From assembly GCA_028293765.1 (NCBI GenBank), contig JAQGOG010000208.1:5001-69000 (forward strand): a DNA stretch of 64,000 nucleotides, read 5' to 3'. Shown one piece after another: positions 52,052-61,333 of the stretch (positions are counted from its first letter, which is position 1; each line of letters begins with the position of its first letter). Origin of the DNA: Gammaproteobacteria bacterium. Its GTDB lineage: Bacteria; Pseudomonadota; Gammaproteobacteria; Steroidobacterales; Steroidobacteraceae. Under the pieces are notes generated by a model. That model did no database searches, had not been told where the DNA came from, and saw only the letters and a list, made by a program, of their open reading frames with translations. The position numbers and the translations under genes were made by a program.

Positions 52052-54199
52052 ATGAATACCGTCGTAAAGATCGAACCCAAGGACATCGATGCCGTTCCTT
52101 TCCAGGAAGCATCGCTGGACATCTGGGACAAGAAGTACCGTCTGACCGCAAAGGACGGATCCCCCATCGACAGATCGATGGACGACACTTATAAGCGGGT
52201 CGCGCGCGCGCTCGCCGATGTTGAGCGCGAGGACATACGCGACCATTGGTACGAACGATTCCTGTGGGCCTTGCGCCGCGGAGCCATTCCCGCCGGACGA
52301 GTGACCTCGAACGCCGGAGCGCTGGAGCACAAGCCCGCCACGTCGACGATCAACTGCACCGTCTCCGGCACGATCCGTGACTCCATGGATGACATCCTGA
52401 AGAAGGTCCATGAGGCGGGACTCACGCTGAAAGCCGGTTGCGGTATCGGCTATGAGCATTCGACGCTGCGTCCGCGTGGTGCGTACGTATCGGGCGCGGG
52501 CGCATATACGTCCGGCCCACTGTCGTTCATGGATATTTTCGACAAGATGTGTTTCACCGTCTCTTCCGCCGGCGGCCGCCGCGGAGCACAGATGGGCACG
52601 TTCGACGTCGGACATCCGGATGCGATGGAGTTTGTCCGCGCCAAGCGCGAGAACGGCCGCCTGCGGCAATTCAACCTGTCGCTGCTCATCACGGACGAGT
52701 TCATGAAGGCAGTGCGCGAGGATCGCGAGTGGAAGCTCGCCTTTCCGCTCTCGCTGCAGGAGCACGAGGCCGAGACGCCGAATCTCGCCGATCCGGCGAA
52801 GTTCGTCTGGCGCGAGTGGCCGATTCACGATGGCTATGTCGTGAACGACGAAGGACTCGTTGCCTGCAAGATCTACAAGACGTTGCCGGCGCGCCGCATG
52901 TGGGACGTGATCATGACGTCCACCTATGACTTCGCGGAGCCGGGGTTCATTCTCATCGACCGTGTCAATGAGATGAACAACAACTGGTGGTGCGAGAACA
53001 TCCGCGCCACGAACCCGTGCGGGGAGCAGCCACTGCCGCCGTACGGCTCGTGTCTGTTGGGTTCCGTGAATCTGACTCGCTTCGTGAAGCATCCCTTCGG
53101 CGAGTTCGCGGAATTCGACTGGGAAGAGTATCGCGAGGTCGTGAAGGTCTTCACCCGCATGCTCGACAACGTGGTCGAGGTCAATGGGCTGCCGCTCGAG
53201 AAGCAGCGCGAAGAGATCCTGCGCAAGCGCCGCCACGGCATGGGGTTCCTCGGCCTGGGTAGCACGATGACTCTCCTCGGCATGAAATACGGCTCTTCCG
53301 AGTCCGTGCGTTTCACCGAAGATGTCTCGCGCGAGATGGCCGTAGCCGGCTGGGAAGCGGGACTCGATCTCGCCCGTGAAAAAGGACCCGCGCCGATCAT
53401 GAGCGAGGAGTTCACGGTCACGAAGGAAATGCTGAGGAAGCGCCCCGAGATGGTGCGGGACGGGTGGAGGCCCGGCGTGAGAATCGCGGGACGGCTGCTG
53501 CACGCGAGGTACAGCCGTTACATGCAGCGTGTGGCGGAAGTAGCTCCCCGGCTGGTTCACGAACTCGCCGAAGTCGGTGCGCGTTTCACCCACCATACTT
53601 CGATCGCGCCGACGGGCACCATTTCGCTATCGCTGGCGAATAATGCCTCGAACGGCATCGAGCCTTCGTTCGCGCACCACTACTTCCGTAACGTGATCCG
53701 CGAAGGCAAGAAGTCTAAAGAGAAGATCGACGTCTATTCCTTCGAGCTACTGGCCTATCGGGAGCTGGTGAATTCGAAGGCGCAACCGCTCTCCACGGTG
53801 GAGGCCGAGAAGCTGCCGCCCTACTTCATCTCCTCCGACGGCGTCACGCCGAAGGAGCATGTCGATGTGCAGGCCGCCGCGCAGAAGTGGGTCGACTCCT
53901 CGATTTCGAAGACGGCGAACGTGCCGACGGACTTCCCGTACGAGAAGTTCAAGGACATCTATCTCTACGCGCACGAGCAGGGCTTGAAGGGCTGCACGAC
54001 ATTCCGCTTCAACCCGGAAGCCTTCCAGGGCGTGCTCGTGAAAGAGCAGGATCTCAAGAACACGCTTTACAAGTTCACGCTCGATGACGGCACCGTCGTG
54101 GAAGCGCGCGGTGACGAGGAGATCGACTATGACGGCGAGATCCACACGGCGGCGAATTTATATGACGCAATGAGGGACGGGTATTACGGGCGCCTTTGA
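52052..54199 (+). CDS. nrdJa: Adenosylcobalamin-dependent ribonucleotide reductase, large part (NrdJa)
   Basis: Class II reductase making deoxyribonucleotides with or without oxygen, using B12 to start the radical. Catalytic blocks: INCTVSGTIRDSMDDIL, LKAGCGIGYEHSTLRPRG, the signature NPCGEQPLPPYGSCLLGSVN, SIAPTGTISLSLANNASNG, and the SSISKTANVP segment. The 715-residue protein stops before the C-terminal redox-cysteine region, which is encoded by the next gene. This split is the nrdJa-nrdJb arrangement of Pseudomonas. ATG 52052 has a weak GGAG 13 bases upstream. No nrdAB or nrdDG is in the window. Confidence 0.96.
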   Translation: MNTVVKIEPKDIDAVPFQEASLDIWDKKYRLTAKDGSPIDRSMDDTYKRVARALADVEREDIRDHWYERFLWALRRGAIPAGRVTSNAGALEHKPATSTINCTVSGTIRDSMDDILKKVHEAGLTLKAGCGIGYEHSTLRPRGAYVSGAGAYTSGPLSFMDIFDKMCFTVSSAGGRRGAQMGTFDVGHPDAMEFVRAKRENGRLRQFNLSLLITDEFMKAVREDREWKLAFPLSLQEHEAETPNLADPAKFVWREWPIHDGYVVNDEGLVACKIYKTLPARRMWDVIMTSTYDFAEPGFILIDRVNEMNNNWWCENIRATNPCGEQPLPPYGSCLLGSVNLTRFVKHPFGEFAEFDWEEYREVVKVFTRMLDNVVEVNGLPLEKQREEILRKRRHGMGFLGLGSTMTLLGMKYGSSESVRFTEDVSREMAVAGWEAGLDLAREKGPAPIMSEEFTVTKEMLRKRPEMVRDGWRPGVRIAGRLLHARYSRYMQRVAEVAPRLVHELAEVGARFTHHTSIAPTGTISLSLANNASNGIEPSFAHHYFRNVIREGKKSKEKIDVYSFELLAYRELVNSKAQPLSTVEAEKLPPYFISSDGVTPKEHVDVQAAAQKWVDSSISKTANVPTDFPYEKFKDIYLYAHEQGLKGCTTFRFNPEAFQGVLVKEQDLKNTLYKFTLDDGTVVEARGDEEIDYDGEIHTAANLYDAMRDGYYGRL

Positions 54200-54278
54200 G
54201 CATCTCAAGCCCCCAGGGTGCGGCTGACCGTAGCGCACGCGCGCCGCCCCTCCCCTTCCGCAAGACCAGGAACGCAGC

Positions 54279-55034
54279 ATGGCTATCAAGATCGACCGAA
54301 AAATCGTCAAGTACACTGTTCAGAAGCCCGAGGACAAGGCCGCGGCCGAAAAGGCCGAGAAGCAGCTGGCGGACGCCAGGGCGTCGGGCAGCGCGAACGA
54401 CGGCGAGGTGTTCAAGGATAAGAACGGCCGGACCGCCAAAGTCATTCGGATGCACGAGAAGCTCGAGCGCCCGGAGATGCTGGTCGGCTCGACTTACAAG
54501 ATCAAGACGCCGATCTCGGATCACGCGATGTACGTGACCATCAACGACATCGTACTGAACGAGGGTACGGAGTACGAGCAGCGGCGACCCTTCGAGGTCT
54601 TCATCAATTCGAAGAACCTCGATCACTTTCAGTGGATCGTCGCCCTCACCCGGATCATTTCCGCGGTGTTCAGGAAGGGCGGCGACGTAACGTTCCTGGT
54701 CGACGAGTTGAAAGCTGTGTTCGACCCGCGCGGCGGCTACTGGCAGCCGGGTGGGAAGTTCATGCCTTCAATCATCGCGGAGCTCGGCCACGTGATCGAG
54801 CGGCACTTGCAGAGCATCGGTCTCATGCGCAAGACGCAGCTCGATGAGCACCAGCGGAAGATGGTGGACGAGAAGCGTGCCGAGTTCGATTTGCGCGCCA
54901 AGCAGGCAGACGCTTTCTCCAAATCGCACTTCCCCGAAGGGGCGCAGCTGTGCGGTAAGTGCAGCACCGCCGCCGTCGTCATGATGGACGGCTGCATGAC
55001 CTGCCTGAACTGCGGCGACTCGAAGTGCGGCTGA
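54279..55034 (+). CDS. nrdJb: Ribonucleotide reductase NrdJb (C-terminal part of split class II enzyme)
   Basis: A 251-residue partner needed for NrdJa activity. It has the TSCPD-type domain (FEVFINSKNLDHFQWIVALT, then VDELKAVFDPRGGYW and LGHVIERHL) and ends with the redox-active cysteine tail CGKC, later CMTCLNCGDSKCG, which re-reduces the active site. The gene begins 80 bp after nrdJa. Position and domain order show that NrdJ is split in two here, as in Pseudomonas. Confidence 0.93.
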   Translation: MAIKIDRKIVKYTVQKPEDKAAAEKAEKQLADARASGSANDGEVFKDKNGRTAKVIRMHEKLERPEMLVGSTYKIKTPISDHAMYVTINDIVLNEGTEYEQRRPFEVFINSKNLDHFQWIVALTRIISAVFRKGGDVTFLVDELKAVFDPRGGYWQPGGKFMPSIIAELGHVIERHLQSIGLMRKTQLDEHQRKMVDEKRAEFDLRAKQADAFSKSHFPEGAQLCGKCSTAAVVMMDGCMTCLNCGDSKCG

Positions 55035-55188
55035 GGACCGGGGATCTCAAGCGATCAGTGGCAAACACGGAAGCGTCCCCGACCATTCAGGCTCGAGCGG
55101 CGGGCAAACCTGGCTCACTCGCCGCTCGCAGGCCTTTAGTAGCGCAGACCCCTCACCAAGGGACCCACTCGTCGGGGATCAGCTCACT

Positions 55189-55719
55189 CTAGAAAGGGCA
55201 ATGGCCGGGACTCGGTGCGTCAATACGTCGGTCAGCGGCCGCCGGAATGATCTGGAAAGCGACCGTCACGAGGTCGGTGGCCCCCTCGTTGCGCACCATG
55301 TGCGTGTGCCCGCCGCCCTCGTCGATGAAGCCGGTTCCTGCCACATAGGTCACAGGCGTGCAGCTGGGATCATCGCCGTTATAGACCGTTGCCGTTCCTG
55401 ACTTGACCAGCACCACACTGGGACCTGGGTGGGTATGCCAGCCGCTGTAGCCTCCCGGAGGAACTGTGTTTCTCACCACGTAGACATCCGAGGGCTCTTC
55501 GACCTGGATCTTTACCTTCGAGTCTTCGTCCTTCTGGCCATGTTCCCGGCGAGTGTTCAGTTCGATCTCTTCGAAGAACGAGCGCGCGAGAATCTCACTA
55601 TTGAAGTGAAAGGCCGGCGTCGCCTCAACGATGCCGGGCCAATTAAGGATCGCCGCCGCACCGCAGACCACGGCTCCTGCTGTCAGAGCGAGCATCCAAC
55701 GTGGAGATTTGCCGTTCAT
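55189..55719 (-). CDS. Exported cupin-domain protein
   Basis: A 176-residue protein with an N-terminal hydrophobic segment (WMLALTAGAVVCGAAAIL) that acts as signal peptide or anchor. A single cupin follows, with GWHTHPGPSVVLVKSG (His pair and Gly) and a second motif GGGHTHMVRNEG, so the metal site is complete. It belongs to periplasmic cupins of unknown function. SD GGAGGAA precedes the ATG. Confidence 0.85.
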   Translation of the reverse strand: MNGKSPRWMLALTAGAVVCGAAAILNWPGIVEATPAFHFNSEILARSFFEEIELNTRREHGQKDEDSKVKIQVEEPSDVYVVRNTVPPGGYSGWHTHPGPSVVLVKSGTATVYNGDDPSCTPVTYVAGTGFIDEGGGHTHMVRNEGATDLVTVAFQIIPAAADRRIDAPSPGHCPF

Positions 55720-55915
55720 ATTGTTCCTCCTGCGCCGGTTGCGATCGGCGCTTCAAGTAATTGCGCGTCTTCGCTCACCCGAACTGGTGAAGGATCGGCC
55801 GCGCGAACCCGACCCTTCCTGCGGTCACATGCGTCCGCCGAGGTAGGGCGTAGAATCCCGTTCGGGGAGAGGAACTGTCTTTGGCGCAGTCCTGAAACTT
55901 TCTTAAATTTTCGGA

Positions 55916-58273
55916 ATGACGCTCATGAACGAGCCTCAGCCGCACGTCATTTACGAATTCGGGGATTTCCGCCTCGATGCAGGTCGGCGCCTGCTCTTTG
56001 CCAGGGGCAGCTCCGACCCCCTGGCGCTCACTCCCAAGGCGCTCGAGACGATTCTTTATTTCGTCGAGCGCCGCGGCGAGTTACTGGCGAAGGACCGGCT
56101 CATGGCCGAGCTCTGGCCGGGTCTGGTCGTCGAGGAGAACAGCCTCACTCAGGTGATTTCGGTCCTGCGTCGCGTACTGGGGGAAACGCGGGGTGAAAAT
56201 CGCTACCTCGAGACGGTACAGGGCCGCGGCTATCGATTCGTCGCCGATGTCGTGCGCCTTTCGGACGAGGCGATGGCCAATCGCAAACCTCCTGCCCGCG
56301 AACCGGCTGCTCAGCAGAGTCGCATACGCCGCACGACACTCATCGGGGTCGTCGCGGTGGCGGCAGGCGTGTTCTTCGTCGCGCTATTCGCATTGGGCTG
56401 GCACACACGCTGGTGGCACGGAATAGAGGCCGCTGCGACAACACGCCCCCAGCAGACCACGGCCGCCGCGCAGTTACCGCTGCACAGCATCGCAGTTCTG
56501 CCTTTCGAGAATCTGGATGGCGAGGCACGCAACGAGTTCATCGCCCTGGGCATCGCGGAAAGCGTGCTGCACCGGCTGGCCGATATTCGCGATCTCACCG
56601 TCATTGCGCAGACTTCGTCGTTCGCTTTTCGCGGCCAACGCGCGGACGCTCGCGACATCGGACGCAAGCTCAACGCCAGATATCTGGTCGAAGGTAGTGT
56701 GCAGCGCGCGGACGACCGGCTTCGAGTTACCGCACAACTCGTCGACGCAACCACCGGCGCCCACGTCTGGTCGTTGAAATTCGATCGCACGATCGACGAC
56801 ATCTTCGCGGTCGAAGATGAGATTTCCCGTAGTGTCGCCCGGGACCTGGAGGTGAGCTTGGACGAGAGTGCGCACCCATTCGCCCGCTTCGGCACAGATG
56901 CCTACCTGGCCTTCCTCCAAGGCAGAGCATTCATGGCCACCCGGAAAATGGCGGATGCCGAGCACGCTATCGAGCGCTTATCGCATGCCATCGAGATCGC
57001 ACCCACTTTTGCGGCTGCTCATGTGGCTCTCGCAAATGCCTACCTTCAGGTCGCCGTTCTGACGAGCGATAAGCCCGACCCGGCCGCCTTCAGCAATGCG
57101 GAGCCCCTGCTCGCCAGAGCCCTGCAGCTCGATGACCGGCTGGGGGAGGCGTACGTCCTGCGCGCCCGCATAAAGGACATGAAAGGCGACGACGCAGGTA
57201 CCGAGGCGGATTTCCGTAAAGGCCTCGCGCTCAGCCCGCACTACGGCGTCGGCCACGAGCAGTATGCGGAGCTGCTCCAGAGACAGGGGCGCCTCGAGGA
57301 GACGCGTGCCGAGCTCGAAGAGGCGATCCGTGTCGATCCACTGACGCCGCGCAACTATTATGCCAAGGGACTGACGTATCTATTCAGCTACGAAACCGGC
57401 GTATTCGGTCAGCAAGCCGAGGGGCTGTTCGTACAGACACTCCAGGTGGATCCGGATTTTCACCCCGCGCTGCTGCGCCTCGGTGAGATTCGCTGGCACC
57501 AGGGGCGTTTGGCTGAAGCCGTGCAGCTCGCTGAGCGCGCGATCGCTATTGAACCGCGCGCGCGGTGGATGCGATCGCCTCTGGTCGCATTCTACCTGGG
57601 GCTCGACGACGTCGACGCTGCACGCAGTGTGCTCGTGGAGCAACCCGAACCCCTGCACCTGGATCAGTGGTTGACGGTGTGTCTCTACGAACGGGAATTG
57701 CAGCACGCTGCCGATCTCCTGAGAGCGGATCCGGTGGGACGCGCGGACGGTGAGGAGGACGTCGACGCTTTCGTGATTCGCGATGCCGCGCTCGCAGCGG
57801 GTCGGCTCGCTCGCGCGCGGCGCGAACTCCTGACATTACGCATCGATCCTGATCTCCCGCTGGAGAAGGATCCGTATCGCATGGTGACGCTCGCGCAGGT
57901 GAGCCTCGCGTTGGGTGACCGGAATGAGGCGGAGCGGCGGGCGCACCAGGTGCTCGACGACACGGAAGTCGGCAAGTTGTATCGGTGGGCATACCCGAGA
58001 GCCGTGGCGCTCACACTGCTGGGTCAGCGGGATGCGGCGATCGATGCTCTGGAGGAGAGTTTTGCACGCGGGTGGTACGGGATACGAGCCTGGTATGCGT
58101 TCGAGCGGGAGCCGGCATTCGCACCGCTCCGAAGCGACCCTCGGTTTCAAACCCTTGTGCTCAAGGCTCGTGCGCACGCGAGCGATGAGCGCAAGCAGCT
58201 CGAGCAGATGCGCGAGCGTGGCGAAGTTCGACGTCGCGCGGCGAAACCGATATCGAGCCCCGGGGCTTGCTAG
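55916..58273 (+). CDS. ToxR/CadC-like membrane transcription regulator with TolB-like and TPR domains
   Basis: A 785-residue one-component regulator. The N terminus is an OmpR-type winged helix (about 15-110; LTPKALETILYFVERRGEL, ENSLTQVISVLRRVLG, TVQGRGYRFVADV), followed by one transmembrane helix (about 140-162, LIGVVAVAAGVFFVALFALG). The periplasmic part begins with a TolB/FlgO-like domain (SIAVLPFENLDG, YLVEGSVQRADDRLRVTAQL) and continues into TPR repeats through the rest of the protein. Such proteins bind DNA while attached to the membrane and sense an envelope signal. Two possible ATGs (55916, 55925). No adjacent target gene is obvious. Confidence 0.9.
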   Translation: MTLMNEPQPHVIYEFGDFRLDAGRRLLFARGSSDPLALTPKALETILYFVERRGELLAKDRLMAELWPGLVVEENSLTQVISVLRRVLGETRGENRYLETVQGRGYRFVADVVRLSDEAMANRKPPAREPAAQQSRIRRTTLIGVVAVAAGVFFVALFALGWHTRWWHGIEAAATTRPQQTTAAAQLPLHSIAVLPFENLDGEARNEFIALGIAESVLHRLADIRDLTVIAQTSSFAFRGQRADARDIGRKLNARYLVEGSVQRADDRLRVTAQLVDATTGAHVWSLKFDRTIDDIFAVEDEISRSVARDLEVSLDESAHPFARFGTDAYLAFLQGRAFMATRKMADAEHAIERLSHAIEIAPTFAAAHVALANAYLQVAVLTSDKPDPAAFSNAEPLLARALQLDDRLGEAYVLRARIKDMKGDDAGTEADFRKGLALSPHYGVGHEQYAELLQRQGRLEETRAELEEAIRVDPLTPRNYYAKGLTYLFSYETGVFGQQAEGLFVQTLQVDPDFHPALLRLGEIRWHQGRLAEAVQLAERAIAIEPRARWMRSPLVAFYLGLDDVDAARSVLVEQPEPLHLDQWLTVCLYERELQHAADLLRADPVGRADGEEDVDAFVIRDAALAAGRLARARRELLTLRIDPDLPLEKDPYRMVTLAQVSLALGDRNEAERRAHQVLDDTEVGKLYRWAYPRAVALTLLGQRDAAIDALEESFARGWYGIRAWYAFEREPAFAPLRSDPRFQTLVLKARAHASDERKQLEQMRERGEVRRRAAKPISSPGAC

Positions 58274-58487
58274 CCGTCAGATTCTGCGGTGCCGAATGGA
58301 GCGCCAGGCGGCGCACCGCGGGATTGGGGTGCCGCGATCGTTCGTTCTCCCCGATAGGGGGCCGGGTTTGCAGAAAGTCGCTGCTCCTGCGCGCTGAGCA
58401 CGGGAAGCCCGCCCGCAGAGCGGCAAGCGGTCTGCCGCCAGCACCTGCAAGCGGGTCCGTGCGCGGCACCGATGCGAGCGCCGATCC

Positions 58488-58670
58488 AAAAAAAACCCCG
58501 CTAGGTGCGGGGTTATTGGTCGCCTGCTTGTGTGTGGAGGAGTGTCTTCTCGTTTTTGTCCGCTGACGAGGTATCCGATCAGCTTGCAGCTCGTTCCAGA
58601 TCCACGCTTTCTTCGTATCCGCTAGCTTGCTTGCTTCTTCCCGAGGCCCGTTCGCCTCTCTTGGCTGTTA
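58488..58670 (-). ncRNA. Candidate small RNA (or 35-residue ORF) ending at the minus-strand terminator
   Basis: The 703-bp gap between the ToxR-like gene and the transglycosylase gene holds lower-GC sequence that ends, on the minus strand, in an excellent intrinsic terminator though no minus-strand gene is known there. A TATATAA-like -10 lies near 58670, with no proper -35 at the right distance. The stretch contains small hairpins (GAGGC/GCCTC near 58645) and ACGAG/CTCGT arms. A 35-codon ORF (58686-58579) could be read, but its third positions are not GC-biased like genes here. Neither form is proven. Confidence 0.3.
58491..58517. terminator. Strong hairpin flanked by A- and T-runs
   Basis: ACCCCGC (58495-58501) and GCGGGGT (58507-58513) form a 7-bp stem with a five-base loop. 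On the plus strand TTATT follows; on the minus strand a run of eight or nine U follows, which is the stronger terminator orientation. It closes the transcription unit after the ToxR-like gene and would end any minus-strand RNA arriving from 58.6 kb. Confidence 0.75.
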
Positions 58671-58976
58671 TATAAGCAACCCGCATGCCAAGGCCCCCGC
58701 CGGCTCTTCCAATGTGACATGTTGTATCTGCGACGTGGTTCAAGTGTGACGTACTGCCCGTTGTGAGAAATTTTCGCGCCTGCTGCGGGGCGATTCGGGC
58801 CCCGCCGCGAGAGGGCACGCAGCCGCGGCGAGGGTGAACTGTCAAGATCATCGACATATTCGCGGCGTGAGGCATCCGGCCAGTGGGGCCATGCAGCGTC
58901 CAAATCATTGAATGCACAGTCGAATCTTCGAATAACCGGGGTGTAAATGAACTCGACAGGGGAAGGCGTCACGGGG

Positions 58977-61328
58977 ATGGCGCTCCGATGGTTACTGGGC
59001 GCGGCGGTCACCTGGCTAGCGGTGACGCGCGTGTTTGCGGCCGACACCGAGACCGTCATGCCACGTCCGCCGGAACTCGAGCGCGATGTGCAGTTCTGGG
59101 TCCGCGTCTATTCGGAGGTCGATACGAACGGCGGCTTCCTGCACGACCAGTACAACCTCGCAGTCGTCTACGACAAGCTGCACTTCGCGCCGAACACCTC
59201 ACCCCGCGAGCGTGAACGGGTAGTCGATCAGGCGCGCGGTCGCTATGCCGCAGCGCTGCGCCGTATAGCGGCCGCTAAAGACGGACCGCTGTCCGATGAC
59301 GATCAGCGTATAAAGACCATGTGGGGCGCCGAGGGTACTCCCGCGCGGCTTCTCGATGCGATCGAAGACATTCGATTCCAGCTCGGTCAGGCGGACCGAT
59401 TCCGTGCCGGTCTCGTTCGCTCGGGCGCCTGGGAGACGCACATCGCGGAGACGCTCGCCAATCTCGGCCTGCCCGCCGAACTCGCCGTCCTTCCTCATGT
59501 CGAGTCTTCCTTCAATCCGGCCGCGTACTCCAAGGTCGGCGCCGCCGGCTTGTGGCAGTTTATGCGCTCAACCGGACGGCGCTATATGCGTATCGACAAC
59601 GCGGTGGACGATCGCTTAGACCCGTTTCGATCGACCGAGGCTGCCGCACAGCTTCTCGCGTACAACTATCGCATCCTCGGCACTTGGCCGCTCGCGCTGA
59701 CGGCGTACAACCACGGCGCCGCCGGCGTCCGCCGAGCCAAGGACACCCTGGGAACCGACGACATCGTCAAGATTCTGCGCAATTACAACAGCCGCTCATT
59801 CGGCTTCGCGTCACGCAATTTCTACGTCTCCTTCCTCGCAGCTCTCGAGGTCGACCGGAACCCGGAAAAGTATTTCGGTTCGCTCGACAAGCTCGGCGAG
59901 GCGAAATTTCAGGAGGTCGTCGTTCCCGGGTACGTCTCGATCACTTCGCTCGAGCGTGCATTGAAAATCGACGGTCAGAAGCTGCGCACCTTGAACCCAG
60001 CGCTGCTGCGCGCGGTCTGGGACGGCAAGCGGAACGTTCCGAAGTCGTACCACTTGAGGCTGCCCATCGATGGAGACAAGTGGACAAGCGAACTGCTGGC
60101 GCAGCGACTCAGTCCTTCGGAGCTGTTGGCCGCCCAGCCCGAGCCGCGTGGGCCACGACGCTACCGGGTCCAGAGGGGAGACACGCTGGCCAGCCTGGCT
60201 GACGAGTACGGGGTCAGCGCGGAATCCCTGGCGCTGATGAACCGCATGAGGACCAGCAAGAAGTTGCGCGTTGGCAGCACCATCAAGGTACCGGAGCTGT
60301 CAGCCAGTACGATCGTTGCCGCTGCCGCCGTTACCCCGGCCCCGCCGGCCCCGGCGCCCGTTCCAGCCACGATCGGCACGCCTGGAGCGCCTCCGGTCGC
60401 AATGCCGAGCGCGCCACCTACGACTCCTGGTGCATCGACTTCGCCAACTTCGGCTGACGTCGCGGGTGTTTACACCGTGAAGCGCGGCGAGTCCCTCGCG
60501 GAGATCGCTTCGAAAGTTGGGCTGACCGAAGGTCAGATTCTGCAGCTCAATGGCATTCGCAATCGCGACTTCATTTTTGAAGGCCAGCAGCTTGCGATCA
60601 AACCGGGGGCCGAGACCGCCGCGCAGGTTGCCTCGACGGCCGCTCCTGACATGAGCCACGTGCACCCCGATGCAGCCGCTGCTGCCAGTGCAGCGGCTGC
60701 GGCGAATGGTGCGGCTCCCGTCGGGCACGGCGGGGTGCCCGCGGCTGTTGCCGAAGAGGAGAGCACTGAGGATGCCGCTGCCGCGACGGCGCACGGGCCG
60801 GCGCAAAACGCCCAGCCGGTATCGGCGGCGCAGGCTGAAGATCTCGGCCCGGCACTGGGGCCAGCGGCTGACAATCAGCAGAGCGCGGATCCCACGGATT
60901 ACTCGGTGGCGAAGGACGACACCATTCTGGTCGCCACGGCGGAGACGCTTGGACATTACGCCGACTGGCTCGGCGTGACGGCGGTCCATCTACGCCAGCT
61001 CAACAAAATGAGCTACGGCAAGCCGGTGCTGGTCGGGCACAAGATTCACCTCGACTTCCACCGGGTGTCGCACGAGAAATTCGAGCAGCGGCGGCGTGAG
61101 TACCATCAGACATTGCAGGCGAGTTACTTCGCATCCCATCGCATCGTGGGTACGGAGATCTACATCGCGCGGCGTGGCGATTCGATGTGGACGATCACGC
61201 AGCGTTTCTCGCAGCTGCCGGTCTGGTTACTGCAGCAGTACAACCCGGACCTGGATCTGGCAGACCTGCACCCGGGCACGCAGATTGTCATGCCTCGCGT
61301 CGAGGTTGTGGTGACCAATGGGGGCTGA
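58977..61328 (+). CDS. mltD: MltD-like lytic transglycosylase with four LysM-like segments
   Basis: Periplasmic muramidase that cleaves glycan strands to anhydro-muropeptides, feeding AmpD. The signal peptide (MALRWLLGAAVTWLAVTRVFA) precedes a helical N-terminal part. The SLT domain has catalytic Glu in LPHVESSFNPAAYSKVGAAG and LWQFMRSTGRRY, with LTAYNHGAAGV. Four LysM-like segments follow, starting at RRYRVQRGDTLASLA, GVYTVKRGESLAEIA, TDYSVAKDDTILVAT and IYIARRGDSMWTIT, with an Ala/Pro-rich linker and an Ala-rich linker between the first three. The 783-residue length exceeds classical MltD of about 450. Start ATG 58977 is preferred over 58947 because the signal peptide begins there. Confidence 0.9.
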   Translation: MALRWLLGAAVTWLAVTRVFAADTETVMPRPPELERDVQFWVRVYSEVDTNGGFLHDQYNLAVVYDKLHFAPNTSPRERERVVDQARGRYAAALRRIAAAKDGPLSDDDQRIKTMWGAEGTPARLLDAIEDIRFQLGQADRFRAGLVRSGAWETHIAETLANLGLPAELAVLPHVESSFNPAAYSKVGAAGLWQFMRSTGRRYMRIDNAVDDRLDPFRSTEAAAQLLAYNYRILGTWPLALTAYNHGAAGVRRAKDTLGTDDIVKILRNYNSRSFGFASRNFYVSFLAALEVDRNPEKYFGSLDKLGEAKFQEVVVPGYVSITSLERALKIDGQKLRTLNPALLRAVWDGKRNVPKSYHLRLPIDGDKWTSELLAQRLSPSELLAAQPEPRGPRRYRVQRGDTLASLADEYGVSAESLALMNRMRTSKKLRVGSTIKVPELSASTIVAAAAVTPAPPAPAPVPATIGTPGAPPVAMPSAPPTTPGASTSPTSADVAGVYTVKRGESLAEIASKVGLTEGQILQLNGIRNRDFIFEGQQLAIKPGAETAAQVASTAAPDMSHVHPDAAAAASAAAAANGAAPVGHGGVPAAVAEEESTEDAAAATAHGPAQNAQPVSAAQAEDLGPALGPAADNQQSADPTDYSVAKDDTILVATAETLGHYADWLGVTAVHLRQLNKMSYGKPVLVGHKIHLDFHRVSHEKFEQRRREYHQTLQASYFASHRIVGTEIYIARRGDSMWTITQRFSQLPVWLLQQYNPDLDLADLHPGTQIVMPRVEVVVTNGG

Positions 61329-61333
61329 TGCGC

